From contig NZ_JPXI01000034.1 of NCBI RefSeq assembly GCF_000740675.1, forward strand, positions 1-64,000: DNA of 64,000 bases. The letters are read 5' to 3'. Each line of letters opens with the position of its first letter. Within the stretch, counting starts at the first letter, position 1. The notes beneath the pieces were generated by a model. The model did not search any database. It was not told where the DNA came from and saw nothing but the letters and a program-made list of their open reading frames with translations. Positions 19,161 to 28,359 of the stretch are shown here, one piece after another. The translations under genes were made by a program, and so were the position numbers. The stretch is from Massilia sp. BSC265 (GTDB lineage Bacteria; Pseudomonadota; Gammaproteobacteria; Burkholderiales; Burkholderiaceae_D).

Positions 19161-21219
19161 CATGCAGGCGCTCGCAGCGGTTGACGCATCACTCGAGGAA
19201 CCACTGGACTTCGTCGGCGCCACGACCGCCGCAAGCGACGCTGTCCTGCGCCTGCGCGGCGCTTCGCTCTACGATGCGCTGGGCCGCATTGCGGCCGCGC
19301 TGCTGGGCAGCCCGGTCGGACGTTTCCTGCCCGGCGCCGGCATCGGTGGATTCACCGGCACCTGCGCGGTCTTGCGCCAGGTGGTGGCCGGCGCCTCGGA
19401 ACAATTCGGCATCTATGAAGTGGCGGGACGCGACAGCTATACGTCCGACGACGCGCGCGTGCTGGCCGGCCTCTCGCACCTGACCGCCTCGCTGCTGCAG
19501 GTGCACTCCTTGGCGGTGCGCTCGACCCATGCCTACGCGCAGATGGAGACCCAGCTCGCGCACCAGTCGCAGATCCTCGACCAGATCCACGAGTCGGTGC
19601 TGACCATGGACCAGATGGGCTACATCACCAGCTGGAACCGCGGCGCCGAGGAACTGTTCGGCTACACCGCGCTGGAAGCGATCGGCCGCAACATCCTGTT
19701 CCTGTATGCCGACGAGGACGAAGGCTTCCACGACAGCTTCGCGGAGCAGGGCGGGCGCATGATGGAAGTCCGGCGTCGCAAGAAGTCGGGCGAGGTGTTC
19801 TGGGCCAGCCTGTCGCTGTCGCCGCTGCGCGACCTGGCCGAGCGCCCGATCGGCCTGATTGCCTACCTCACCGACATCACCGAACGAAAACAGGCCGAGG
19901 AGCAGCTGCACCACCTGGCCTATTACGACGAACTCACCGGCCTGCCGAACCGCACGCTGTTCGCGCGCCTGGTCGACCAGGCCCTGATGGTCGCGCAGCG
20001 CAACGAGGCCGCCGGCTGCGTGCTGTTCATCGACCTGAACCGCTTCAAGCGCATCAACGACACCCTGGGCCGCAAGATCGGCGACGAGCTGCTGCGCCAG
20101 GCGGCCCAGCGCTTTCGCGACACGCTGCGCGACGAGGACGTGGTGGCGCGCCTGTCCGGCGACGAATTCGCGGTGGGCCTGTTCGACATCCGCCAGCACT
20201 TCGAGGCCACCACGGTGGCGCAGAAGCTGCAGGCCGCGTTGGACGCACCCTTCCTGATCGGCGGCCACGACCTGCGCGTGGGCGCCAGCATTGGCATCAG
20301 CGTCTATCCGCAGGACGGCAGCGAGGCCGAGACCCTGCTGGGGCTGGCGGACATCGCGATGGAGCGGGCAAAGAAGGGAGACGCCGACCCGGACAGCAGC
20401 GTCGCCTTCTACAGCCAGGACATGAACCAGGGCATGCAGGAGCGCATGCGCATCGAATCCGGGCTGCGCCAGGCGCTGGGCAACGGCGAGCTGACCCTGT
20501 ACTACCAGCCGAAGTTCGAGATCGGCACCGACCGGATCGTCGGCGCCGAGGCGCTGGTGCGCTGGGTGCATCCGACCCGCGGGATCGTGCCTCCGGGCGA
20601 ATTCATTCCGCTGGCCGAGAGCACCGGTCTGATCGTGCAGGTGGGCGAGTGGGTGCTGGAGCAGGCCTGCGCCCAGGCGGCGATCTGGCAGCGCGCGGGC
20701 GTGGCGCCGCTGCGCCTGGCGGTGAACGTCTCGGCGCGCGAGTTCACGTCGTCCTTGCCGGCCCGCGTGGCGGACACCCTGGCGCGCTACGGGCTGGATG
20801 CCTCGTGGCTGGAGCTGGAGATCACCGAGAGCACGCTGATGCACGACTTCGAGCGCGTCACCGCGATCATGGACCGCATCCACCAGCTGGGCGTGGCGCT
20901 GTCGCTGGACGATTTCGGGACCGGGTATTCGAGCCTGTCCTACCTGAAGCGCTTCCCGATCGACACGCTCAAGATCGACCGCTCGTTCACCTTTGGGATT
21001 CCGGATGATCCGAGCGACTGCGCGATCGCGGGGACCATCGTCAGCATGGCGCAGCAGCTGGGGCTGCGCGTGATCGCGGAGGGCGTGGAGACGCTGGAGC
21101 AGCTGGCCTTCCTGCGCGAGTCGGGGTGTGACGAGGTGCAGGGCTACCTGTACAGCAAGCCGCTGCCGGCCGTGGACTTCGAGCGTTGTTTGCGGGAGAA
21201 CTGGTTGCTGGTAGCCTGA
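19153..21219 (+). CDS. PAS-GGDEF-EAL c-di-GMP signalling protein
   Basis: A 688-aa cytoplasmic protein. It has an N-terminal GAF-like region (about 20-125), PAS/PAC (about 140-250, GYITSWNRGAEELFGYTALEAIG), GGDEF (about 255-420) and EAL (about 435-685, [30 protein letters not shown]). The cyclase signature reads SGDEF, a variant that can still be active. The phosphodiesterase residues look complete. It is translationally linked to the upstream HDOD gene by an 8-bp overlap. It ends about 60 bp before tRNA-Ser. Confidence 0.92.
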   Translation: MSDMQALAAVDASLEEPLDFVGATTAASDAVLRLRGASLYDALGRIAAALLGSPVGRFLPGAGIGGFTGTCAVLRQVVAGASEQFGIYEVAGRDSYTSDDARVLAGLSHLTASLLQVHSLAVRSTHAYAQMETQLAHQSQILDQIHESVLTMDQMGYITSWNRGAEELFGYTALEAIGRNILFLYADEDEGFHDSFAEQGGRMMEVRRRKKSGEVFWASLSLSPLRDLAERPIGLIAYLTDITERKQAEEQLHHLAYYDELTGLPNRTLFARLVDQALMVAQRNEAAGCVLFIDLNRFKRINDTLGRKIGDELLRQAAQRFRDTLRDEDVVARLSGDEFAVGLFDIRQHFEATTVAQKLQAALDAPFLIGGHDLRVGASIGISVYPQDGSEAETLLGLADIAMERAKKGDADPDSSVAFYSQDMNQGMQERMRIESGLRQALGNGELTLYYQPKFEIGTDRIVGAEALVRWVHPTRGIVPPGEFIPLAESTGLIVQVGEWVLEQACAQAAIWQRAGVAPLRLAVNVSAREFTSSLPARVADTLARYGLDASWLELEITESTLMHDFERVTAIMDRIHQLGVALSLDDFGTGYSSLSYLKRFPIDTLKIDRSFTFGIPDDPSDCAIAGTIVSMAQQLGLRVIAEGVETLEQLAFLRESGCDEVQGYLYSKPLPAVDFERCLRENWLLVA

Positions 21220-21259
21220 CTAAGTGAGCAGATTCGCTGCCCGGCATTGATGAATTATG

Positions 21260-21265
21260 TATAAT
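21260..21265 (+). promoter_or_regulatory. -10 box of the tRNA-Ser promoter
   Basis: A perfect TATAAT followed by a GC-rich discriminator lies 14 bases before the tRNA 5' end. No good -35 is seen. An 8-bp inverted repeat CCGGCATT/AATGCCGG (21241-21248, 21263-21270) flanks and overlaps the box. Confidence 0.6.
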
Positions 21266-21279
21266 GCCGGTTCCTCAAA

Positions 21280-21369
21280 GGAAGCGTGGCCGAGTGGTTG
21301 AAGGCAGCAGTCTTGAAAACTGCCGACGGGGGAACCCGTTCGTGAGTTCGAATCTCACCGCTTCCGCCA
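21280..21369 (+). tRNA. tRNA-Ser (anticodon UGA)
   Basis: A 90-nt class II tRNA. The acceptor arms GGAAGCG and CGCTTCC pair, CCA is encoded, the anticodon stem is GCAGT/ACTGC with loop CTTGAAA giving anticodon TGA at 21314-21316, a long variable arm is present, and the T-loop GTTCGAATC is canonical. Confidence 0.97.
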
Positions 21370-21383
21370 AGCACACTGAACAA

Positions 21384-21412
21384 GAGCCCCACATCGTTGG
21401 GGCTTTTTTTTC
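21384..21412 (+). terminator. Rho-independent terminator after tRNA-Ser
   Basis: AGCCCC (21385-21390) pairs with GGGGCT (21399-21404) around an 8-base loop, followed by eight T residues. Confidence 0.9.
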
Positions 21413-21723
21413 GTTCCATCGCATCACCTGCAAGAACGATTCGCAAGTCAGTACCCGGTCATCATTTATCCCCATTGAATAAAATTGCAACTCAGTGTTT
21501 TGCTTGGTGTGACATTTTTCGTGTGTAAGTCATTGATTTCAATCGGAAAAGCTTATGGTTCAACCCAGTTCGTGAGTTGTGTGAAAAACACTGTAATTGC
21601 CCGCTTGCAATATAAATCTTGCTATGGAGAATGGTTGAGCTTAATATTTACCTATCGATTTTGTCAGATTGCTCAATGGGCCGAAACGCTTTATGGGGGA
21701 TCGCGGTATAGGGATACTTGAAG
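21413..21723. other. AT-rich non-coding gap before the chemoreceptor gene
   Basis: About 310 bases clearly lower in GC than the neighbours. Open frames here show no codon bias or recognisable product. It presumably contains the chemoreceptor promoter, but I could not place a convincing sigma-70 or FliA site. Confidence 0.5.
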
Positions 21724-23325
21724 ATGTTGAATCGTTTGCCTGTCATGTGGAAGGTCCTGTTCGCTCCGGCGATTGCCATGGTCTGCATGGCGCTGTACCT
21801 GGCCTTCACCGCCGTTGTTTTTCAAAACAACAACACCAGGCTTGCAGATGTGCGTGACATGCAATATCCCGTCCTTGACGTGATGACCGAAAACACGGCC
21901 GCGCTAGACAAGATCATCGATATCCTGAATACCGCCGCGGCTGCCGGCGAACCCGAGCAGTTGGCCGCCGCCGACGCCCTGGCCGCCAAAGTCAACGACA
22001 GCTACAAGCGCCTGCTCACCATCGACGGCGCTCCCGCAGGCGAACTGGAACGCCTGTCCGCCGAGTTTGGCGCCTACTACAGGATCGCGCGCGAAGTGTC
22101 CGACATGATGGCGCAGCAGGCCGGCATGCCGGCCAAGGACAAGATGCAGGCCATGGCGGCCGCCCTGGCCACTTACCGGAAGGACGCCGCCGGCTTCCGT
22201 AACGCCGCGAAGGAGCGCTTCGTCGCCACCGTGGGCGATGCCACCGCCGCCGCCGACCGTGCCATCCTCGGCGGCGCCCTGATCGGTGCGATCGGCCTGG
22301 CGCTGACACTGGCCGTGGCCATCGTCGTGGCGCGCACCCTGCTGCGCCAGATGCAGCAGGCCGTGAAAGTGGCCGAAACCGTCGCTGCAGGCGACCTGAC
22401 CAGCACCATCGACGACAGCGCAACCGACGAAACTGGCAAGCTGCTGAAGGCGCTCAAGCATATGAACAGCAGCCTGGTGCGCATCGTGAGCGAAGTGCAC
22501 AACGCGACCGAGACGATCGCCGTCAATTCGACCCGCATCGCGCAGGGCAATCGCGACCTGTCGGTCCGCACCGAGCAGCAGGCGGCGACCCTCGTCGAGA
22601 CCACGTCCGCGATGGGTGAACTGACGGGAGCCGCACGCCGGAACGCCGAGAACGCAGCCCAAGCCAACGAACTGGTCGGCTTCGCCGCGGGCGTCGCGAC
22701 CCAGGGCGGGGAAGTCGTCGGCCGCGTGATCGCGACCATGGATGCGATCCACGCATCGTCGCGCGAGATCGCCGATATCGTCAGCGTCATCGAGGGCATT
22801 GCCTTCCAGACCAACCTGCTGGCCTTGAACGCGGCGGTCGAGGCCGCGCGTGCCGGAGAACAGGGACGCGGCTTTGCCGTGGTCGCGAGCGAGGTGCGCA
22901 ACCTGGCCCAGCGCTCCGCGGCTGCTGCCAAGGAGATCACTTCCCAGATCGGCCGCTCGGTCGAACAGGTGGAGCTCGGCACCCGCCTCGCCGGGCAGAC
23001 CGGAACCACGATGGATGAAATCGTCGGCAGCGTGCGGCGCGTCACCGAGATCATGGGCGCTATTGCCGAGGCGAGCAGCGCCCAGACCGCCGGCATTTCC
23101 CACATCAACGATGCGGTCGCCCAGATGGACCAGGACACCCAGCACAACGCGGAGCTGGTCGAAGAGACGTCCGGTTCCGCAGCGGCGCTGCGCGATCAGG
23201 CGGCCAGTCTGGCGCAAGCGGTGAGCGTGTTCGTCCTGGCGCGCGATGGCGCGGCGGCGCCGCACGCAGCCGGCAGGACGCTCGCGCTGGCGGCGAACGA
23301 AGCGGCCGCACGGCGCCGCGCTTGA
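21724..23325 (+). CDS. Methyl-accepting chemotaxis protein
   Basis: A 533-aa chemoreceptor. It has TM1 (about 9-30), a helical periplasmic ligand domain (about 31-185), TM2 (about 187-208), HAMP, and a cytoplasmic signalling domain with the hairpin tip [42 protein letters not shown]. The tip sequence is the standard CheA/CheW contact. It lacks a C-terminal NWETF-type pentapeptide. The ATG at 21724 is two codons after a possible TTG. It is followed at 116 bp by a periplasmic binding-like protein and an outer-membrane barrel in the same orientation. Confidence 0.93.
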   Translation: MLNRLPVMWKVLFAPAIAMVCMALYLAFTAVVFQNNNTRLADVRDMQYPVLDVMTENTAALDKIIDILNTAAAAGEPEQLAAADALAAKVNDSYKRLLTIDGAPAGELERLSAEFGAYYRIAREVSDMMAQQAGMPAKDKMQAMAAALATYRKDAAGFRNAAKERFVATVGDATAAADRAILGGALIGAIGLALTLAVAIVVARTLLRQMQQAVKVAETVAAGDLTSTIDDSATDETGKLLKALKHMNSSLVRIVSEVHNATETIAVNSTRIAQGNRDLSVRTEQQAATLVETTSAMGELTGAARRNAENAAQANELVGFAAGVATQGGEVVGRVIATMDAIHASSREIADIVSVIEGIAFQTNLLALNAAVEAARAGEQGRGFAVVASEVRNLAQRSAAAAKEITSQIGRSVEQVELGTRLAGQTGTTMDEIVGSVRRVTEIMGAIAEASSAQTAGISHINDAVAQMDQDTQHNAELVEETSGSAAALRDQAASLAQAVSVFVLARDGAAAPHAAGRTLALAANEAAARRRA

Positions 23326-23441
23326 ACGCAGCCGAGCATTTTCCACCCAGTCTTCTTCGATCGTCCCGGCAGGTCCCGGGGCGGTCGCTGAGCCACGCCC
23401 GGCCAGGATGCCGGGGCTTCATCACCACCAACTCGATCACC

Positions 23442-23852
23442 ATGAATAAAGCTTCCACAGCAGCGGCCTGCGCGCTTGCGCTAGCCATGCTCGCCGTCTC
23501 GCCGGCCCGCGCCGAGATCGGCATCATCGTTTCAGCCAAATCGACCCTGGCGCCCCAGCTGGCGCAGGTGTGCCAGGCCTTCCTCGGCAAGATCAAGTCG
23601 CCGACGCCGATCAACCTCACCGAGAAGAATCCGCTGCGCGACGAATTCTTCGCCAAGGCCTGCAAGAAGGATCCGGTGCAGGTGCAGGCCATGTGGGGCA
23701 AGCTGATCTTCACCGGCACCGGCACCCCGCCGACCGAGGTGGACAGCGTTGCAGCCATGAAGAAAGCCATCGCCGCCGATCCGAACGCCGTCGGCTACAT
23801 CGACAAGAAGGATGCCGACGCCACCGTCAAAGTCATCGCCACCGCCAACTAA
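23442..23852 (+). CDS. Short PstS-like periplasmic binding protein
   Basis: A 136-aa secreted protein with a clear signal peptide (residues 1-22, cut near ARA-EIG). The mature part resembles one lobe of phosphate-binding proteins: VSAKSTLAPQLAQVCQAFLGK, LREEFFAKACKK-like helix, then DSVAAMKKAIAADPNAVGYIDKKDADATVKVI, the usual PstS ending. It is far shorter than true PstS (about 320 aa), so it is probably not a transporter component. It is encoded 13 bp before a barrel protein and after a chemoreceptor, and may be a periplasmic partner of one of them. That link is inference. Confidence 0.75.
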   Translation: MNKASTAAACALALAMLAVSPARAEIGIIVSAKSTLAPQLAQVCQAFLGKIKSPTPINLTEKNPLRDEFFAKACKKDPVQVQAMWGKLIFTGTGTPPTEVDSVAAMKKAIAADPNAVGYIDKKDADATVKVIATAN

Positions 23853-23865
23853 CCACGAACGAAGA

Positions 23866-24960
23866 ATGAAGAAACTGATTATCGCCGCGCTGCTGTCCAG
23901 CGCAGGCATGGCGTATGCCGACGACCTGAGCCTGTCCGGGTTCGCGACCATCACCGCTGGCAAGGCCTACAGCGGTTCGCAGGGTCAATTCATGGACCAG
24001 CCTTGCCCCTGCTTCATCGGCAATTACGAACACGGCGCCGTCTACCGCGATCGCGAATGGAGCTGGACGCGAGAGTCGCTGGTCGGCCTGCAGGCCAAGT
24101 ATCAGATCACGGACAAGCTCTCGGGCACGGTGCAGGCCGTGCTGCGCGCTTCCGAGAACGGCAAGCCGGACATCGACTGGGCCTACCTGTCCTACGACCT
24201 GACGCCCGACACCACGATCCAGGCAGGCCGCCGCCGCCTGCCCATCTATGCCTATTCGGACAGCGTCTACATCGGCTACACCCTGCCATGGGTGCGCGTA
24301 CCCCAGGACATCTATGGCTGGGAGATCGGCGCCTACAATGGCGTGAATTTGCGGCACTCGCGCAGCATCGGCGAGTGGGCGGTAACGGGTAATGTCTTCG
24401 CCGGCCAGGAGACCACCCGCGACAACATCGAGCAACGCAAGATCTTCTACGGCTACCGCGTCGACGACGACTGGAAGCACATCCTGGGCGGCTTCCTCGA
24501 CGTCTCGAACGACGTGTTCGGCGCGCGCCTGATCTACATGCAGAACTCGATCAACCTGGGCATCTATGAGCCGGGCGAAGACCCGATCTATCAGAAGGGG
24601 ACGCGTCAGCGCATCATCGGCCTGTCCGGCAGCGTCGACTACGGCAACTGGATGGTCCGCGCCGAGGCCAACCGCTTCATGCGTCCCTCGCTGGACTATC
24701 AATCGTCGAGCCTCACCGCGACCGTCGGCTACCGCTTCGGCAAGTTCACGCCGATGATCGGCTTCTCCTCGTACAAGGAAAAGCTGACCCCGACCTACAC
24801 CGAGACGCAGAACGACAACACGCGCTTTGTCGGTGTCCGCTGGGACTTCCGTAGGAACATGGCACTGAAGGCACAGTGGGATTCGGTCAAGGATTCAAGT
24901 GCGTATGACTTCACCAAGGACGCCAAGATGTTTACGGTAACGATGGACGTGCTGTTCTGA
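23866..24960 (+). CDS. Porin-like outer membrane protein
   Basis: A 364-aa protein with signal peptide MKKLIIAALLSSAGMAYA and a beta-barrel pattern of alternating aromatic strands ending in VTMDVLF with the C-terminal Phe needed for outer-membrane insertion. Near the N-terminus is CPCF, unusual for a porin. The substrate is unknown. It starts 13 bp after the PstS-like gene and is probably cotranscribed with it. Confidence 0.8.
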   Translation: MKKLIIAALLSSAGMAYADDLSLSGFATITAGKAYSGSQGQFMDQPCPCFIGNYEHGAVYRDREWSWTRESLVGLQAKYQITDKLSGTVQAVLRASENGKPDIDWAYLSYDLTPDTTIQAGRRRLPIYAYSDSVYIGYTLPWVRVPQDIYGWEIGAYNGVNLRHSRSIGEWAVTGNVFAGQETTRDNIEQRKIFYGYRVDDDWKHILGGFLDVSNDVFGARLIYMQNSINLGIYEPGEDPIYQKGTRQRIIGLSGSVDYGNWMVRAEANRFMRPSLDYQSSSLTATVGYRFGKFTPMIGFSSYKEKLTPTYTETQNDNTRFVGVRWDFRRNMALKAQWDSVKDSSAYDFTKDAKMFTVTMDVLF

Positions 24961-25126
24961 CGGGCGTCCTGCGGCACGCGTCCAGACGCGCGCCGCCTTG
25001 CTGGCCGGTGCCGCTGCGGTCGCCTCGACTAACGCGCTGTCACGGCGGCGACGGGCTTCGACCGTCTCCGCCGCGCACGATACACGGATTTTCAGGCATT
25101 GATGCCACTGCATCCGCTTGCCCTTC

Positions 25127-26308
25127 TCACCTCTGGCTGTAGTAGGACCTGCTCGCAGGCGCCAGCACCAACCGTTTGACGAAGCGTCGCAGCCGGTAAG
25201 TATGCGCCTCGAACGGCAGGTGGAAAAGGTAAGCGAACACGACGATAGCAGCGAACAGCCCTGCGTACACGAGAAGCGATGCCGGGTCGGTTGTCGACAA
25301 GGTCGCCGTCCCGATAGGCTCATGGAGGAACTTGGCCAGGTAGATCAACGGGTAGTGGATCACATACAGCGTGAACGAAAACGGCGCCAGGAGCCCGGCA
25401 ATGGCTGCCAGCCGATTCCCGATGCGTGCCCGATCCGCGGGAAACTGCAGGCTCGACAGCAGACAAAGGAAGAGCACGCTGAACAGCAGGTCTTCGGCAA
25501 ACGTTGCGGCAACCAGGGTGCCGATACTGCCTTTCATTCGGAAATAGACAGCCAGCGCGATGAGCACGACGACCAGTAGAAGGCGCGCAATTCGGCTCAT
25601 GTCAATGTGGATCCGGGAAAACAGCACGCCGAGTAGCCAGATCAGGAAATACAGCATCAGGTCGAACAGCAGGAAGTACCCGATGACGGCACAGGCGCCC
25701 AAGCCGGCCACTTTGGTGATTCCCCGTTGCCCGATGACCGGCAACAGCAGCAGCGGAAACAGAGCGTAGTACCACATCTCATTCGACAGGCTCCACAGGG
25801 AAAAATTGCCGCCGAAGCGGGGAACTGCCATCCCCTGCAGCCCGAACAGATTGCCCCAGAACGTGCTCCACGAATACTCATTGTCCGGCGCATAGCTGAT
25901 CCGTCCCGGATCGACGGTCTGCATGATCGTGCCGATCACGAGCGTGAGCGCGAATGCCGGCACCAGCACGATCCACATGCGGGTAAGCCGGTCGATCGCA
26001 TACGACATCATGCAATGGGGCTCCCCCAGCTTGTTCAGCAGGCTGCCGCCGACGAGCCAGCCGCTCAGCAGGAAAAAGATCACGACGGCAATGTGCGAGA
26101 ACCCGGTAAAGAAGGCCAGTGCCTGGTACCAGAGCGATGGGTCCGCCACTGTTCTCAGGCTCGGGAACAGTTCTCCACGGAGATGGGCGGCGACCACTTG
26201 GAGGGCGGCGAGGCTGCGCAGGGCGGATATCAGGACCGAATGCTGGTAGCTTTCGTCCAGATTGGTCCTGTCGAGCAGACGGATGCGCATGGCGCTGGTA
26301 GGAATCAT
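25127..26308 (-). CDS. OafA/Acyltransferase-3 family membrane acyltransferase
   Basis: A 393-aa integral membrane protein with about 10 hydrophobic helices. It contains the family signature near the N-terminus (LRSLAALQVVAAHLRGELFP, with the expected His) and VIFFLLSGWLVGGSLL. The family transfers acetyl or other acyl groups to exported sugars such as O-antigen or exopolysaccharide. AGGAG precedes the ATG at 26308. It is transcribed towards the porin gene and stands alone. Confidence 0.88.
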   Translation of the reverse strand: MIPTSAMRIRLLDRTNLDESYQHSVLISALRSLAALQVVAAHLRGELFPSLRTVADPSLWYQALAFFTGFSHIAVVIFFLLSGWLVGGSLLNKLGEPHCMMSYAIDRLTRMWIVLVPAFALTLVIGTIMQTVDPGRISYAPDNEYSWSTFWGNLFGLQGMAVPRFGGNFSLWSLSNEMWYYALFPLLLLPVIGQRGITKVAGLGACAVIGYFLLFDLMLYFLIWLLGVLFSRIHIDMSRIARLLLVVVLIALAVYFRMKGSIGTLVAATFAEDLLFSVLFLCLLSSLQFPADRARIGNRLAAIAGLLAPFSFTLYVIHYPLIYLAKFLHEPIGTATLSTTDPASLLVYAGLFAAIVVFAYLFHLPFEAHTYRLRRFVKRLVLAPASRSYYSQR

Positions 26309-26311
26309 CGT

Positions 26312-26345
26312 CTTCTCCTGTTGCAATCGCCTTCTCCCGTTGCAA
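26312..26345. repeat. 19-bp tandem duplication carrying the ribosome binding site
   Basis: CTTCTCCTGTTGCAA (26312-26326) recurs as CTTCTCCCGTTGCAA (26331-26345). On the minus strand this gives two Shine-Dalgarno-like AGGAG/GGGAG motifs before the acyltransferase; only the proximal one is correctly spaced. Confidence 0.75.
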
Positions 26346-26467
26346 ATTAGACATCCAAATGATAATCCGTCATTTTCAAATTCGGTTTGAGAGCGCGCAG
26401 GGTGGCGCGCATACTGCCGCCCGGCATCCAAGGCTATCGGCCGCAGCGGTCCACCTCATGCATCCCC

Positions 26468-26487
26468 TATCGGTTATTCGACCGATA
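26468..26487. promoter_or_regulatory. Dyad upstream of the alpha/beta hydrolase gene
   Basis: A perfect inverted repeat TATCGGT-N6-ACCGATA lies 63 bases before the hydrolase start. It looks like an operator; the regulator is unknown. Confidence 0.45.
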
Positions 26488-26550
26488 CCGTCCTGACAAG
26501 CTTCTCCCTACACTGGACTCACATATCCACCACACCAAAGGGAGAACACC

Positions 26551-27330
26551 ATGACCACCACCAAAGCTTCGCTGCGCCTCCTGGCCATCGCCGCCGCCTT
26601 CGCAACCGCCGTCCCGCAAGCCGGCGCCGCCGCGAGCGACAGCAACGCCAAGCCATCCGTCGTGATCGTGCACGGCGCCTTCGCCGACGGCTCCGACTGG
26701 TCCAAGGTCATCCCCCTGCTGCAGGCCAAGGGCATCAAGGTCACCGCGGTCCAGAACCCGCTGACCTCCCTGGCCGACGACGTCGCCGCCACCCGCCGCG
26801 CCATCGCGGCCCAGCCGGGCAAGGTCGTGCTGGTGGGGCATTCGTGGGGCGGCACCGTGATCACCGAAGCCGGCCAGCACGACAAGGTGGGCAGCCTGGT
26901 GTACGTGGCCGCCTTTGCGCCCGACGCCGGCAAGTCGACCGCGGAAACCGGCGAGGGCTACCCTGCGGCGCCCGGCATCAAGCGCTTCGTCACCGATGCG
27001 GAAGGTTTCCTGAGCCTGCCTGAAGCGGCCATGCGCGAAGACTTCGCCCAGGACGTGCCGGCAGCGCAGGCCGCCGTCATGAGCGCGACCCAGGGCCCGA
27101 TCCAGGCCAAGGCTTTCGCCGACAAGGTCAGCAACGCGGCCTGGACCACCAAGCCTTCGTGGTTCATCGTCGCCTCGCGCGATCGCATGATCGACCCGGG
27201 CCTGCTGCGCGCGATGGCAAAGAAGATCAACGCCAGGACCACCGAACTGCCGGCCAGCCACGTGCCGCAGCAGTCGCGTGCTCGTGATGTCGCAAAAGTG
27301 ATCCTCGACGCCGTCGCGGCGACGAAGTAA
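26551..27330 (+). CDS. Secreted alpha/beta hydrolase
   Basis: A 259-aa alpha/beta-hydrolase fold protein with a signal peptide (residues 1-26). The oxyanion strand VVIVHGAFADGSDW, nucleophile elbow LVGHSWGGTVI and a late SHVPQQSRA His are visible. It resembles the salicylate esterase/hydroxynitrile lyase-like group often called alpha/beta hydrolase in proteobacteria; the substrate is unknown. GGGAG precedes the ATG. It converges on the LysR gene with a 6-bp gap. Confidence 0.88.
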   Translation: MTTTKASLRLLAIAAAFATAVPQAGAAASDSNAKPSVVIVHGAFADGSDWSKVIPLLQAKGIKVTAVQNPLTSLADDVAATRRAIAAQPGKVVLVGHSWGGTVITEAGQHDKVGSLVYVAAFAPDAGKSTAETGEGYPAAPGIKRFVTDAEGFLSLPEAAMREDFAQDVPAAQAAVMSATQGPIQAKAFADKVSNAAWTTKPSWFIVASRDRMIDPGLLRAMAKKINARTTELPASHVPQQSRARDVAKVILDAVAATK

Positions 27331-27336
27331 GCGCTG

Positions 27337-28254
27337 TCAGGCGCAGCTGACGTCGAGCGCGCCTTCAATGGCGAGCTGCGACACTTGCTCGATCAGCGCC
27401 CGCATCTTGGGCTGGTTCTGGGTCCGCATGGGGAAGTAGAGGAACAGGCCGGACGTCTCGGGAACGAACTGCGTCAGCACCCGCACCAGGCGTCCGCATC
27501 GCACGTCCTCCTCGATCTCGAGGTCCGGCAGCCAGGCGACCCCCAGGCCCTGCCGGGCCCACTCGGCAAGCATCTGGGTGTCGTTGGCGGTGAGCAGGGC
27601 GTCGGGGTCGAGCAGGAGTTCCCCTTCGGGCCCCATCAAGCGCCACGGCGGCAGGCGGCTTGAAGTCGAGAAGCGATAGCGCAGCGTCTGGTGCCGCAAC
27701 AGGTCCTGCGGCCGCTCGGGAACGCCATGCTGTTCGAAGTAACGGGGCGCCGACACGATCGACCATGAGAGCGGGCGGCTGAGGCGGATGGCCACCATGT
27801 CCTGCGCGATGGACTGTCCGAGCCTGACGCCGGCGTCGAAGCCCGCTGCCACCAGGTCGACCAGGCCGTCGTCGAGCGACAGCGCGAAGCTGATGTCGGG
27901 GTAGGCGGCGCGCATGCGCGGCACCAGGCGGCGGGCGAGCAGGAAGCCGAAGCTGCGCGGCGCGGTCAGTCGCAGGCGGCCGGACGGACGGCTCTGGAAG
28001 CGCGATAGCTCGTTGAAGGCATCCTCGATCTGGCTGACGGCCGGTCCGAGGGCCGCCAGCAGGCCGGTCCCGGCGTCCGTCAGCGCGACGCTGCGGGTGG
28101 TCCTGACGAACAGCGGGACGCCGTGCTTCTTTTCAAGCGCGCGTACGCCCTTGCTGACCGCCGTCGGGGAGATGTCCAGCCGCCTGGCGGCCTGGGTGAA
28201 GCTGCGCTCCTCGGCCACAGCCAGGAATAACCGAATCAGGTCGAGGGAACTCAT
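27337..28254 (-). CDS. LysR-family transcriptional regulator
   Basis: A 305-aa LysR regulator with an N-terminal winged HTH (IRLFLAVAEERSFTQAARRLDISPTAVSKGVRALEKKHGVPLFVRTTRSVALTDAG) and a C-terminal periplasmic-binding-like effector domain. It is divergent from the NTF2-SDR genes, the usual arrangement for a LysR regulator and its targets. A perfect dyad occupies the intergenic region. Confidence 0.93.
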   Translation of the reverse strand: MSSLDLIRLFLAVAEERSFTQAARRLDISPTAVSKGVRALEKKHGVPLFVRTTRSVALTDAGTGLLAALGPAVSQIEDAFNELSRFQSRPSGRLRLTAPRSFGFLLARRLVPRMRAAYPDISFALSLDDGLVDLVAAGFDAGVRLGQSIAQDMVAIRLSRPLSWSIVSAPRYFEQHGVPERPQDLLRHQTLRYRFSTSSRLPPWRLMGPEGELLLDPDALLTANDTQMLAEWARQGLGVAWLPDLEIEEDVRCGRLVRVLTQFVPETSGLFLYFPMRTQNQPKMRALIEQVSQLAIEGALDVSCA

Positions 28255-28266
28255 CTCAGCTCATTT

Positions 28267-28281
28267 TGAACCATTGGTTCA
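28267..28281. promoter_or_regulatory. Candidate LysR operator
   Basis: A perfect palindrome TGAACCA-T-TGGTTCA in the 105-bp gap between the LysR gene and the NTF2 gene, 13 bases from the regulator start. Its size and place fit a LysR recognition site controlling both directions. Confidence 0.55.
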
Positions 28282-28359
28282 TAACGCATGTCCATTGCCC
28301 TAGTTTTTCTCAATGATGCCTGAATCTAGACTTGCTTGCACCAACAACAGGAGGCTGAC

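Noticed and set aside
21564-21590. A stretch near 21570 (AACCC-x-GTTCGTGAGTT) resembling part of tRNA-Ser, as if an attachment-site or tRNA remnant
   Set aside because: The match is only about 16 bases with a gap, lies in the variable arm rather than the 3' end, and there is no integrase or foreign gene between.
21661-21690. GCCGAAAC before the chemoreceptor gene as a FliA (sigma-28) -10 element
   Set aside because: The region at the required distance upstream (ttgtcaga) does not resemble the TAAAGTTT -35.
21485-21721. A 78-codon frame before the chemoreceptor gene
   Set aside because: AT-rich, no ribosome binding site, no codon bias and no resemblance to a known protein; treated as non-coding.
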